This document shows, in pieces, positions 7,820 to 15,211 of a DNA stretch of 26,745 nucleotides. The translations under genes and the position numbers were made by a program. How positions within the stretch are numbered: the first letter of the stretch is position 1; each line of letters begins with the position of its first letter. The notes beneath the pieces are model-generated. The model saw only the letters and a program-made list of their open reading frames with translations. It searched no databases and had not been told where the DNA came from. Location: the NCBI GenBank assembly GCA_003523225.1, contig DPGK01000025.1:1-26745 (forward strand), in the 5' to 3' direction. Origin of the DNA: Clostridiales bacterium (GTDB lineage: Bacteria; Bacillota; Clostridia; Oscillospirales; CAG-272).

Positions 7820-8391
7820 TGGTCAAGTATTATCATATCACCGTTGGCGTCAAGACCTATGCGAACAAGTGAGTGAAGGTTGATATTCATTTTCCTTATG
7901 CGGTCGCCGCCGGGCTGGAAGGCTTTTTCAATGCAGATCCCCGCTCCGACTACCGTTGCTCCGGCTTGGTTTGTAATGTCGATAAGCCCCTTCAGCGCTT
8001 CTCCGTCAGCAAGAAAATCATCGATCAGCAGTACGCGGTCATTGGCGGAAATATAATTTTTGTCCACGCGCACATCAAATACCGTGCCACGGGTAAACGA
8101 GCGCACGAGGGAGGAATATGTATCTCCGGCGAGATTTTTCGACTGCGATTTTTTTGCAAACAGAACGTCAACTCCGAAGTACCGTGCAGTAAGGCAGGCG
8201 ATGCCGATACCCGACGCCTCCACCGTAAGAATAAGCGTTGGCTTTTCGTCGGCGAAGATACGGTAGAATTCACGCCCGATCTCGTCGATAAGCTCTGTGT
8301 TCATACGGTGGTTCAGAAAGCCCGAAACCACCACTACTCCGCCGGGACGCAGCTCCCCGCGTTCTTTTATCATTTGCTTCAGCATTTCCAT
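7816..8391 (-). CDS. xpt: Xanthine phosphoribosyltransferase
   Basis: This enzyme converts xanthine and PRPP to XMP in purine salvage. The 191 residues match the usual Xpt length. The PRPP-binding loop is VLLIDDFLADGEA near residues 120-132, with the Asp124-Asp125 pair. TVEASGIGIACLTA near 56-69 and FAKKSQSKN near 78-86 are typical of Xpt rather than Hpt or Apt. The start follows GGAGG on the minus strand (8399-8403 as CCTCC). Unlike Bacillus xpt, I see no purine riboswitch in the short leader. The promoter at 8443-8471 serves xpt and the overlapping TraX-like gene. A role for PurR-type control cannot be judged. Confidence 0.93.
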   Translation of the reverse strand: MEMLKQMIKERGELRPGGVVVVSGFLNHRMNTELIDEIGREFYRIFADEKPTLILTVEASGIGIACLTARYFGVDVLFAKKSQSKNLAGDTYSSLVRSFTRGTVFDVRVDKNYISANDRVLLIDDFLADGEALKGLIDITNQAGATVVGAGICIEKAFQPGGDRIRKMNINLHSLVRIGLDANGDMIILDQ

Positions 8392-8442
8392 GCGAATACC
8401 TCCGGAAGGTTCAATAAATAATCAGACTGATGATATAATATA

Positions 8443-8471
8443 ATTATACAACAAAATTGTCTCCGGGTAAA
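8443..8471 (-). promoter_or_regulatory. Promoter of xpt and the TraX-like gene
   Basis: On the minus strand, TTTACC (8466-8471) and TATAAT (8443-8448) are 17 bases apart. The -10 is perfect and the -35 is a four-of-six match. The leader to the xpt ATG is about 45 bases, too short for a purine riboswitch. Confidence 0.65.
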
Positions 8472-8582
8472 TAGCCGTATCCGAAAAAGACGTGTTTTAA
8501 TGTAAAAAAGTCAGAAGATGATCATACGGTATCGCAAAAAAAGATTTCTTGCTATTTTTTCGTTCAAAAATGAAAAAAATAA

Positions 8583-8611
8583 TTGATTCAGTCGCTGTTT
8601 TGTGGTAGAAT
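8583..8611 (+). promoter_or_regulatory. Promoter of the DivIVA-like operon
   Basis: TTGATT at 8583-8588 and TAGAAT at 8606-8611 are 17 bases apart. A5 and A7 runs (8566-8570 and 8573-8579) lie just upstream and could act as an UP element. Confidence 0.75.
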
Positions 8612-8664
8612 GTAAAAAGAGAAAGTGTGGAATCCATTATTATATATCGGGAAGGATACCGGGT

Positions 8665-9705
8665 ATGAGAAAAGTACTGTTCCGTAGCTCTGTAAATGGC
8701 TACAATAAAAAGGATGTAAACGAATATATAGCAAGTACGGATGCACGCCACGCAGAGGAGCTTGCACAAGCCGAAAGACGTATTGCCGAGCTTGAAGCGG
8801 AGCTTGAAACAAGCAAAAGCGTGTATGAAATGAAAATATCCGGACTGGAGGAGGAAAACCTCAGAACCAAGCAGGAGGCAATTGACTCGGAAAAAAAGCT
8901 CACCGAGACAAAAGCCAGCTCCTCACTGGCACTTGCGAGTGCGCGCAATGATACGGCGGCGGCACGCCAGAAAAGCGAGGAGCTGAAAAAGAAGCTCATG
9001 GACGCCGAAGCGTGCATAAAGCGTCAGAACGATGAGGTTAAAAGACTGCGTGACTGCTGTACCTCGGCGGAAGCGGCGTTGCCGGATGCCGATGAGCTTG
9101 CAGAGCTGCGCCGCCGCGCGGCAGCCTACGATGAGCTTGAAGCCAAGCGGCTTACACTGCCTCAGGCGGGCATTGAGGCTGAGGCGGAGAATGTCATTCA
9201 GTCGGCACGCACCGAGGCGGCAAGCATACGTCGCGATGCTCAGCGGGACAACGCTGAGGCGCTTGAGGAGACCAAAAAGCAGGTGAGCGGAGAGCTTGCA
9301 GAGATATATGCCATGATACACCGCACTGCTGCCGAAGCGATGGAGGAGATCTTGGCTTGTATGCGCACTGCTGAGGAGGGCGTCGGTAAATTAGGTGAGC
9401 AGCTGAGCGACAAGAACCGCGATGCTGTGGCGCGTGTTGACAGTATGCGTTCGGAGCTTGAGGAAATGATCGAAAAGAGACTGGACGAGGCAAAGTCGCG
9501 TATTGCCGAAGCTGAAAGCAAATCTGCTCCTGTGCCGTCAGCCGCTGCCGGACAGCCAATCGTCGCGGAAAAGAAATCGGAGGAAAAGAAGCCTGTCGCC
9601 GCAGCTGAGCGGTCTGTCGCCAAAACAGCAGAACGCCATGACCGAAGCGCGGCAAGCCGTCGGACGCAAAATAACGGAATATTCAGATTCGGACGCAGAA
9701 AATGA
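8665..9705 (+). CDS. DivIVA-like coiled-coil protein
   Basis: The first 25 residues (VLFRSSVNGYNKKDVNEYI) match the DivIVA N-terminal domain, which in relatives binds curved membrane. The remaining protein is mostly charged heptad-rich coiled coil, about residues 28-130 and 150-295. A proline/alanine/lysine-rich linker and a basic end (FRFGRRK) follow. At 346 residues it is longer than classical DivIVA or GpsB, so it is a relative and not clearly either. The ATG at 8665 follows GGGAAGGA at about 8 bases; an upstream ATG at 8602 sits inside the promoter and is rejected. The stop overlaps the next gene by four bases. A role in cell pole or septum organisation is inferred from the family. Confidence 0.78.
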   Translation: MRKVLFRSSVNGYNKKDVNEYIASTDARHAEELAQAERRIAELEAELETSKSVYEMKISGLEEENLRTKQEAIDSEKKLTETKASSSLALASARNDTAAARQKSEELKKKLMDAEACIKRQNDEVKRLRDCCTSAEAALPDADELAELRRRAAAYDELEAKRLTLPQAGIEAEAENVIQSARTEAASIRRDAQRDNAEALEETKKQVSGELAEIYAMIHRTAAEAMEEILACMRTAEEGVGKLGEQLSDKNRDAVARVDSMRSELEEMIEKRLDEAKSRIAEAESKSAPVPSAAAGQPIVAEKKSEEKKPVAAAERSVAKTAERHDRSAASRRTQNNGIFRFGRRK

Positions 9706-10586
9706 ATATAGGAGAAAGAATACGCGCGCTGCGCAACGCGAAAATGATGACGCAGACCGAGCTTGCGGGCAAACAGATAACCAGAAATATGCTTTCCCGC
9801 ATTGAAAACGGCTCGGCGCTCCCGTCGGTTTCGACAATAGTATATCTTGCATCAAGGCTCGGTGTTCCTGCGGGTTTCCTGCTCGCCGAGGACGGAAATG
9901 AGTTCTACTACAAAAAAATGAATGCCATTCCGAACATCAAGCGCGCCTATACCGCCGGGGATTACAAGATATGCCGTGATATATGTATGTCGCTTGGCGG
10001 TACTGACGACGAGATAAGCAGTATAATCTGCATATGTTCATTTAACTTGGCGAAGGAGAAGTTCGGTGAGGGAAGGCTCAATGAAGCCGTGGCGCTGTTC
10101 GATGAGGCGGCGGCTCACAGAGCTGAGTCGATGTACCCGCTGACCGGAATATGTGAGGCGTCTTCGGTTTATCTTGCCTATATGCATGATATCTCGCCTT
10201 CAATATACTCGGATTTCGGCGGCGAAACAGTAGCCGTTCCTCCGGAGGCACTCATTGAGCCGTTTTGCCGGTATTATTCGGTGCTGAACGCGCTTGGCGG
10301 CGATAACGGGGATGCGGCGGTAAGGCTCTATCTGGAGCGCATTACATCGGCAGAGAAGCAGTATGCGGCGCATATCCGCGCCCGTGTTGCAATAGCAAAG
10401 CGAAACTACCAGGAGGCTTATTCCGAGCTGAAGGCGCTCCTGACCGGCGAGACAGAGGTTGAAGCACCTGTGATGTATTTTATATTCTCCGATCTTGAGC
10501 GGTGCTGCAGTGCGATGTCGGACTATCGCGGTGCGTATGAATATTCAAGCGATAAGCTGGGGCTGCTTGAAAAGCTTTTGCGCTGA
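9702..10586 (+). CDS. XRE-type regulator with TPR-like C-terminal region
   Basis: Residues about 4-60 form an XRE/Cro helix-turn-helix (GERIRALRNAKMMTQTELAG, then RNMLSRIENGSALPSVST). The remaining 230 residues are helical with TPR-like repeats, such as GRLNEAVALFDEAA, IAKRNYQEAYSELKALL and SDYRGAYEYSSDKLGLLEKLL. This layout is seen in peptide-sensing Rgg/PlcR-like regulators and in other orphan XRE-TPR proteins. No short peptide gene was recognised beside it, so quorum sensing is only a possibility. The start overlaps the DivIVA-like stop by four bases (ATGA) and lacks a good ribosome binding site, so translation is probably coupled. At 294 residues its size is typical. Confidence 0.82.
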   Translation: MNIGERIRALRNAKMMTQTELAGKQITRNMLSRIENGSALPSVSTIVYLASRLGVPAGFLLAEDGNEFYYKKMNAIPNIKRAYTAGDYKICRDICMSLGGTDDEISSIICICSFNLAKEKFGEGRLNEAVALFDEAAAHRAESMYPLTGICEASSVYLAYMHDISPSIYSDFGGETVAVPPEALIEPFCRYYSVLNALGGDNGDAAVRLYLERITSAEKQYAAHIRARVAIAKRNYQEAYSELKALLTGETEVEAPVMYFIFSDLERCCSAMSDYRGAYEYSSDKLGLLEKLLR

Positions 10587-10598
10587 GTGGTTAAGAGT

Positions 10599-10970
10599 AT
10601 GAAGCGAACAGAATATTTTACTGTGTTTGTATTGTGCTTTTTGATCTTGGCGGTAATGTGTTCATGCTCATCATATTCGAGAAGGGTATCCGGTTTTGAC
10701 GCCGGAGAGCCCCTGACTCCCGAGGGGGTAGAGTCGATAATAGCGGCGATTTCCGAAAGGGAAGCGGCTGTTACGGAAAAATACACGGCATCTACCGACG
10801 AGAGCGGTGAGGCACTGGTGTTCTGGACTGATTCCGGAAAGGTGTGGCACATAAGCCCTGAGTGTTCCTCTCTAAGAAAATCAACCAATATTAAATCTGG
10901 AAATATATCGGATGCCGAAGCGGCGGGTAAGGAAAGAGTCTGCTCGGTATGCGGCAAGGGAGATTCATAA
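10599..10970 (+). CDS. Small exported protein with His/Cys motif
   Basis: The 123-residue product begins with a lysine/arginine start and a hydrophobic stretch (FTVFVLCFLILAVM) ending at Cys21-Ser-Cys23. This looks like a lipoprotein signal, though the lipobox is not canonical. The mature part ends in VFWTDSGKVWHISPECSSL near 74-92 and VCSVCG near 114-119, giving His84, Cys89, Cys115 and Cys118. That arrangement resembles the small metal-binding tail found on some secreted nucleases and surface proteins, where zinc is a plausible ligand. No catalytic domain is attached. ATG 10599 was chosen; GTG 10587 would add four residues directly after the XRE stop. It overlaps the acetyltransferase gene by one base. 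Confidence 0.7.
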   Translation: MKRTEYFTVFVLCFLILAVMCSCSSYSRRVSGFDAGEPLTPEGVESIIAAISEREAAVTEKYTASTDESGEALVFWTDSGKVWHISPECSSLRKSTNIKSGNISDAEAAGKERVCSVCGKGDS

Positions 10971-11500
10971 TGGAAAACATTGATATTAAGATCTGCAAGG
11001 CAGTAAGACGCGACACTGACGAAATAATGACCGTCATCGAGGAGGCGCGGGAGAGTATAGGCAGGCTGGGTATCGACCAGTGGCAGTACGGATATCCCAA
11101 CCGCGACGTGGCGCTTACCGATATTGACGCGGGTATATCCTTTATCGCCCGCGACATGGCGGCAGGCGGAGCATGTGCGGGTACATTTGCTGCATTCGAC
11201 GCGGGAGATCCGGCTTATGAAAAGATATTTGACGGTTCGTGGCTGACTGACGGCACATACATAGCTTTGCATAGGTTTGCAGTTGCTAAGGCTTACCGCG
11301 GGAAGGGAGTCAGTGATGCTATCATTGATTTCCTTAAAGGCTATTGCGCGGAGCGCGGTATCGGAAGCATCAGAATAGACACTCACCACGGTAACTATCC
11401 AATGATACGTATGCTTGAGCGTACCGGATTTACCCGTTGCGGCGTGGTTTATCTTAAGACCGGAGAATGCCGTGTGGCGTATGAGCTTCCGGTAGACTGA
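10970..11500 (+). CDS. GNAT family N-acetyltransferase
   Basis: The 176-residue protein has the GNAT acetyl-CoA loop RFAVAKAYRGKGVSDAIIDF near 102-121 (Arg110, Gly111, Gly113). The C-terminal GNYPMIRMLERTGFTRCGVVYL near 147-168 is the usual beta-6/beta-7 region. Its substrate is unknown; neighbours do not point to one. The ATG at 10970 overlaps the previous stop codon (TAATG) and has AAGGGAGA at 10956-10963, so it is preferred over an ATG at 10949 inside the previous gene. It is the last gene of the DivIVA-like/XRE/lipoprotein/GNAT set and is followed by a strong terminator. Confidence 0.88.
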   Translation: MENIDIKICKAVRRDTDEIMTVIEEARESIGRLGIDQWQYGYPNRDVALTDIDAGISFIARDMAAGGACAGTFAAFDAGDPAYEKIFDGSWLTDGTYIALHRFAVAKAYRGKGVSDAIIDFLKGYCAERGIGSIRIDTHHGNYPMIRMLERTGFTRCGVVYLKTGECRVAYELPVD

Positions 11501-11524
11501 TGATATGATATACAATTAAAAAAT

Positions 11525-11578
11525 TCTCCCTCTTTTACGAAGCGCCTTACGCTCCGCAAAAGAGGGAGATCTGTTTTT
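11525..11578. terminator. Bidirectional intrinsic terminator
   Basis: A 12-base-pair stem (11525-11536 with 11558-11569, CTCCCTCTTTT arm) has an inner AGCG/CGCT helix. It is followed by TTTTTT at 11573-11578 on the plus strand and by a matching run (AAAAAA, 11518-11523) that gives U residues on the minus strand. It ends the GNAT operon and the convergent pot-LiaF operon. Confidence 0.92.
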
Positions 11579-11583
11579 TCTGA

Positions 11584-12306
11584 CTACTTGATATTGACGA
11601 CTCCGAAGGAGGCTCCGGCGTTGATAATTACGGTAGGCAGATCGCTGTGAGCGGGGTTGCGGTGGCGGTTGTTCACACCGCCGAGGAACGAGGAACTGTC
11701 AAGCCGTATGTTTACATTGTCCGGCAACAGGATGTTGACCTCTCCGAATGCGGCGCTTGCATCAATTACCGTGTCAAAATTGAAGATCGCTCCGCGCAAG
11801 TCAAGCGTCATTTCCCCGAAATTCACGGACACGCTGGCGCCTTCAAACACCTGTCCGTCATAGTTTTCGGTGGTGCTGGTAAAGCTGGAATTGAACTTTT
11901 TCTTGCCGTCTGATTCACTGTAATAGGTTCCGGCGGGCTGTGTGGCGCGTAGTGTGCGGTTGTATTTGGCGCGGCGTATCATAGGCGCGCAGATTATTCT
12001 TATACCTATTACAATAAGCAGCGCAGCAAGCGCCACCCAGATAAACTGCTGAAATTCAATGATGTTGTACGCATCGTTGGAGAGCAGGAGCGCCACTCCG
12101 AGAAGAAGAAGGGAAATGTTGAAGATGCCCGGACCGTCGTTGATGATCGAAAGCACCATAGGAACTATGATGAAAAGCGTCCACCAGCCGGGAAAGAATA
12201 TGGTGAAATCAGGCCATATTCCGGCTATCTTACAGACATATCCTACGCCTGCACCGATAAAGAGCAGACCGAAGACTATACGGTTGAGAGTTTTTCTTAC
12301 ATTCAT
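11584..12306 (-). CDS. LiaF-like membrane protein
   Basis: The N-terminal half has about four membrane segments in the pattern of LiaF/DUF5668 proteins (IVFGLLFIGAGVGYV and PGWWTLFIIVPMVLS). The C-terminal half is a soluble beta-rich repeat domain, with SVNFGEMTLDLRGA near 159-172, ASAAFGEVNILLPDNV near 183-198 and GASFGVVNIK at the end. In Bacillus, LiaF inhibits the LiaRS envelope-stress system. Here no histidine kinase or response regulator is adjacent. The gene lies 12 bases after potD and is the last gene before the bidirectional terminator, so it is probably transcribed with the polyamine importer. At 240 residues it is normal for the family. Its link to polyamines is unexplained. Confidence 0.82.
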   Translation of the reverse strand: MNVRKTLNRIVFGLLFIGAGVGYVCKIAGIWPDFTIFFPGWWTLFIIVPMVLSIINDGPGIFNISLLLLGVALLLSNDAYNIIEFQQFIWVALAALLIVIGIRIICAPMIRRAKYNRTLRATQPAGTYYSESDGKKKFNSSFTSTTENYDGQVFEGASVSVNFGEMTLDLRGAIFNFDTVIDASAAFGEVNILLPDNVNIRLDSSSFLGGVNNRHRNPAHSDLPTVIINAGASFGVVNIK

Positions 12307-12318
12307 GAGATTACCGCC

Positions 12319-13551
12319 TTATTCGTATTTTTTGGCGCGGTTTTTCTTTCTTATGGAGCTGAATATCGCCCATGCAGCAAGCAGAACAACTATTACGGCG
12401 CAGGCAATGTAGATCCAACCGCCGAAGGAGCTTTCTATCTTGAGATCCTCCCAAAGGTTGTTCATATAGCTGCGTGTTTCGCTTGACTGGTTCTTGAAAT
12501 ATGACGTAAGAAATTCAACATTTTCGGGATACAGAATATCATACGCATCCGGGTGTATCTCATTCATATATTCGGCATATTCAGCACTGTCGCGGACAAG
12601 TGTGTTGGGTGAGGCGTAGCCGATATACTCAGCGTTGGCAATCGCCGCATCTTCGGAGAGCATAAAGTTGATGTACGCTTCTGCAATGTCCTTGTGCTGA
12701 GTTCCATTGGGGATGCATATGGCATCGATAAATACGTTGGTTCCTTCCTTGGGATAATAGAAAGCAAGGTCGTTGTTGTCGTCATACATGGTCAGAAAGT
12801 CTCCGGCGTAATAAGGAGCGATCGCGGCGGACGCGCCTTTCATCTTGTTGAAGATCTCGTCCATTACATAGCTCTGTACCAGCGGCTTCTGAGCTTTCAG
12901 TGCTTCAAAGGCGGCATCCCAGTCAGCGGTATCGGAGGTGTTTACGTCGATACCGAGCTTATACATTGCAGTGCCGAAGGCGTCACGCGGGTTATTGAAG
13001 TTCAATATTTTGCCCTTGTAGTTTTCATCCCACATAAGGCTCCAGCTGTCGGGCGTACCCTCTACCATTTTTGTGTTGTAGATGATTCCAACCATTCCAT
13101 AGGTATAGGGAACGGAATATTTGTTATCGGGGTCATAGAAAAGATTACGATATTTTTCGTCTATATACTGATAGTTGGGAATGTTTGAAAAGTCGATCTC
13201 CTCAAGCATATCCTCCTCTATCATCAGCTCGATCATATAGTCGGAGGGAATGACGATGTCGTACTTTACCGCTCCGCTTTTGAGCTTTGCATACATATCC
13301 TCGTTTGAGGCGTATGTGGTGTAGTTTACCTTTACTTCCTTGCCGTATTCCGCAAGATACCATTCCTCAAACGCGGCGTTGGTGTCATATGAGTCCTCCG
13401 AGCCGTCCGAAATGTATTCGCCCCAGTTATACACATTGAGCACAGTTACATCGCTTTGAACGCAGGAGCAGAAGATGGGGGTCATAAGTGCCGCAACAGT
13501 AAGCAGCAGGAGAAGCTTGGGAAGAATTTTTTTTGCGGTTTTGCGATTCAT
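12319..13551 (-). CDS. potD: Spermidine/putrescine ABC transporter, binding protein
   Basis: This is the extracytoplasmic polyamine-binding protein (PotD/PotF family). The mature start VLNVYNWGEYIS near 38-49 is a hallmark, as are YDIVIPSDYMIELM near 97-110 and YGMVGIIYNTKM near 150-161. Residues 1-30 form an export signal ending at Cys28-Ser-Cys30, probably lipidated although the lipobox is not canonical. Residues about 379-400 are a second hydrophobic segment followed by a basic tail (RKKNRAKKYE). The protein would thus be held to the membrane at both ends, which is longer than classical PotD. The gene starts two bases after potC and belongs to the potABCD transcript. Confidence 0.93.
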   Translation of the reverse strand: MNRKTAKKILPKLLLLLTVAALMTPIFCSCVQSDVTVLNVYNWGEYISDGSEDSYDTNAAFEEWYLAEYGKEVKVNYTTYASNEDMYAKLKSGAVKYDIVIPSDYMIELMIEEDMLEEIDFSNIPNYQYIDEKYRNLFYDPDNKYSVPYTYGMVGIIYNTKMVEGTPDSWSLMWDENYKGKILNFNNPRDAFGTAMYKLGIDVNTSDTADWDAAFEALKAQKPLVQSYVMDEIFNKMKGASAAIAPYYAGDFLTMYDDNNDLAFYYPKEGTNVFIDAICIPNGTQHKDIAEAYINFMLSEDAAIANAEYIGYASPNTLVRDSAEYAEYMNEIHPDAYDILYPENVEFLTSYFKNQSSETRSYMNNLWEDLKIESSFGGWIYIACAVIVVLLAAWAIFSSIRKKNRAKKYE

Positions 13552-13553
13552 GG

Positions 13554-14381
13554 TCAGTGAACCTCCTTTTTGGTTTTACGTGATTGACGGCGTCCGTCAG
13601 ATCTGCTTCCCGCAAAGTTGGAGAGCAGAAGCAGCGCCAGAATAGTTATGATGATAAGGGTCGAAAGAGCGTAGATGTCCGGTTTGACTTCCTTTTTGGT
13701 CATTGAGTAGATAAGGATGGGAAGAGTCTGGAAGTCACTTCCGGAGGTGAAATAGCTTATCACGAAGTCGTCAAGCGACAGCGTGAACGCCATGATGAGT
13801 CCGCTGAGAACTCCGGGCATTATGGCGGGAAGCTCAACCTTGAAGAAGGACTGGAGCGGGGTGCAGCCGAGATCCTGAGCCGCCTCCGGCAGGTTGCGAT
13901 CCATCTGTTTGAGCTTAGGGGTGATGTTAAGGATCACATACGGCAGGTTGAAGGTCACGTGAGCTATGAACAGAGTCCAAAAGTTCAGCTTATCCTGCGT
14001 TGCACCGACAAGAGTCCCCACAAAGACGAACAGCAGCATCATTGAAACGCCGGTTACAATATCGGGGTTCATCATAGGTACATTGGTGAGAGAGGTTATT
14101 ACACCGCGCATACGGCGTGAGCGCATACGGTCAAGTCCTACCGCAGCGCCTGTACCGATAACGGTAGCGGTAACAGATGAGGTTACTGCGAGTATCAGCG
14201 TATTGCGCAGCGCGTTGAAGACGTTTGCGTTTTTGAACAGTTCGCGGTACCAGTAAAGCGAAAAGCCCGAAAACACGCCTGTGCTTGAGGTGCTGTTGAA
14301 GGAGAACAGCATGAGCACTGCGATCGGGGCGTAAAGGATAATAAAGCAAAGCGCAATATACACGCGGGAAAGATTTTTCAT
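13554..14381 (-). CDS. potC: Spermidine/putrescine ABC transporter, permease
   Basis: This 275-residue membrane permease has six predicted membrane segments, as usual for PotC. The coupling loop EAAQDLGCTPLQSFFKVELP near 180-200 is the EAA motif that docks with PotA. LSLDDFVISYF near 213-223 is strongly conserved in PotC. The start overlaps the potB stop by four bases (ATGA). The C-terminus is short and basic. The gene sits between potB and potD, the standard operon order. It forms the channel with PotB. Confidence 0.94.
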   Translation of the reverse strand: MKNLSRVYIALCFIILYAPIAVLMLFSFNSTSSTGVFSGFSLYWYRELFKNANVFNALRNTLILAVTSSVTATVIGTGAAVGLDRMRSRRMRGVITSLTNVPMMNPDIVTGVSMMLLFVFVGTLVGATQDKLNFWTLFIAHVTFNLPYVILNITPKLKQMDRNLPEAAQDLGCTPLQSFFKVELPAIMPGVLSGLIMAFTLSLDDFVISYFTSGSDFQTLPILIYSMTKKEVKPDIYALSTLIIITILALLLLSNFAGSRSDGRRQSRKTKKEVH

Positions 14382-15211
14382 ACCATTATACCTCCCGTCG
14401 AGTCATCGTCACCCGCGAAGCGGTTCATTATGGCGATGGAAATGAGGATAAGCACCATCATTACAAGGGATATCGCCGCGCCGACGTTATAGGTGTCGGG
14501 ACGCTGGAACTGACGCTCGATAGTGTCACCGATAAGGTCAAAGGTTCCGCCGCCGAGCTTCTGGGAAATATAAAACGTGCTGATAGAGGGAACAAAAACC
14601 ATAGTTATCCCAGAGATCACTCCGGAGGCTGAAAGGGGAAGTATGACATGGCGAAGCACGCCAAAGCTGTTGCATCCGAGATCCTGCGCCGCTTCGATGA
14701 GTCTGATGTCCATTTTTGACATAGTTGTGTATATCGGCAGCAGCATATAAGGGAAAAAGTTATAGACCATACCGAATATGACTGCGCCGGGTGTGCCGAT
14801 GATGTGAAGCTCGGACATTCCTATGGAAGTAAGCAGACGGTTGATAATACCGCCGTCGTCAAGGATAGCCAGCATGGAGTAGGTGCGGATAAGCAGATTC
14901 ATCCACATTGGAAGCATTGCAAGCATCACAAGCACGCGCTGAGTGCGCTCTCCGGTTCGGGAAATGGCGTATGCAAGCGGATAAGCGACGAGCAGGCAGA
15001 TGACGGTGGCGATCATGGCAAAGCAGACCGAAAGCAGAAAGGTTTCAGAGTAATTGCCGAGCGACATGATGTTGTCAAGTGTGAAAGAACCGTTGCTGTC
15101 CGTGAAGGCGTAATAGATCACGAACAACAGCGGCGCAGCTATGAACATTATCGTCCATACTATGTGAGGCGCCGCAGCTGCCGAGCGCAGAAGGTTCTTT
15201 TTACCGTTCAT
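14378..15211 (-). CDS. potB: Spermidine/putrescine ABC transporter, permease
   Basis: This is the second channel subunit, 277 residues with six predicted membrane segments. The EAA loop is EAAQDLGCNSFGVLRHVILP near 189-208. LPMWMNLLIRTYS near 101-113 and FVPSISTFYISQKLGGG near 217-233 are typical of PotB. It overlaps potA by four bases upstream and potC by four bases downstream, so the three genes are translationally coupled. Length and context match PotB and argue against a sulphate or iron transporter. Confidence 0.94.
   Translation of the reverse strand: MNGKKNLLRSAAAAPHIVWTIMFIAAPLLFVIYYAFTDSNGSFTLDNIMSLGNYSETFLLSVCFAMIATVICLLVAYPLAYAISRTGERTQRVLVMLAMLPMWMNLLIRTYSMLAILDDGGIINRLLTSIGMSELHIIGTPGAVIFGMVYNFFPYMLLPIYTTMSKMDIRLIEAAQDLGCNSFGVLRHVILPLSASGVISGITMVFVPSISTFYISQKLGGGTFDLIGDTIERQFQRPDTYNVGAAISLVMMVLILISIAIMNRFAGDDDSTGGIMV

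Noticed and set aside
8392..8600. Purine riboswitch expected upstream of xpt
   Set aside because: The predicted leader is only about 45 bases, and I do not see the conserved purine-riboswitch core or a terminator.
9702..10598. Rgg/PlcR-type quorum sensing pair with a signal peptide gene
   Set aside because: The regulator fits, but I could not find a short peptide gene next to it; the adjacent small gene encodes a 123-residue His/Cys protein.
10523..11515. Leftward open frame of 330 codons across the lipoprotein and GNAT genes
   Set aside because: It is antisense to two genes with recognisable motifs and has no family features.
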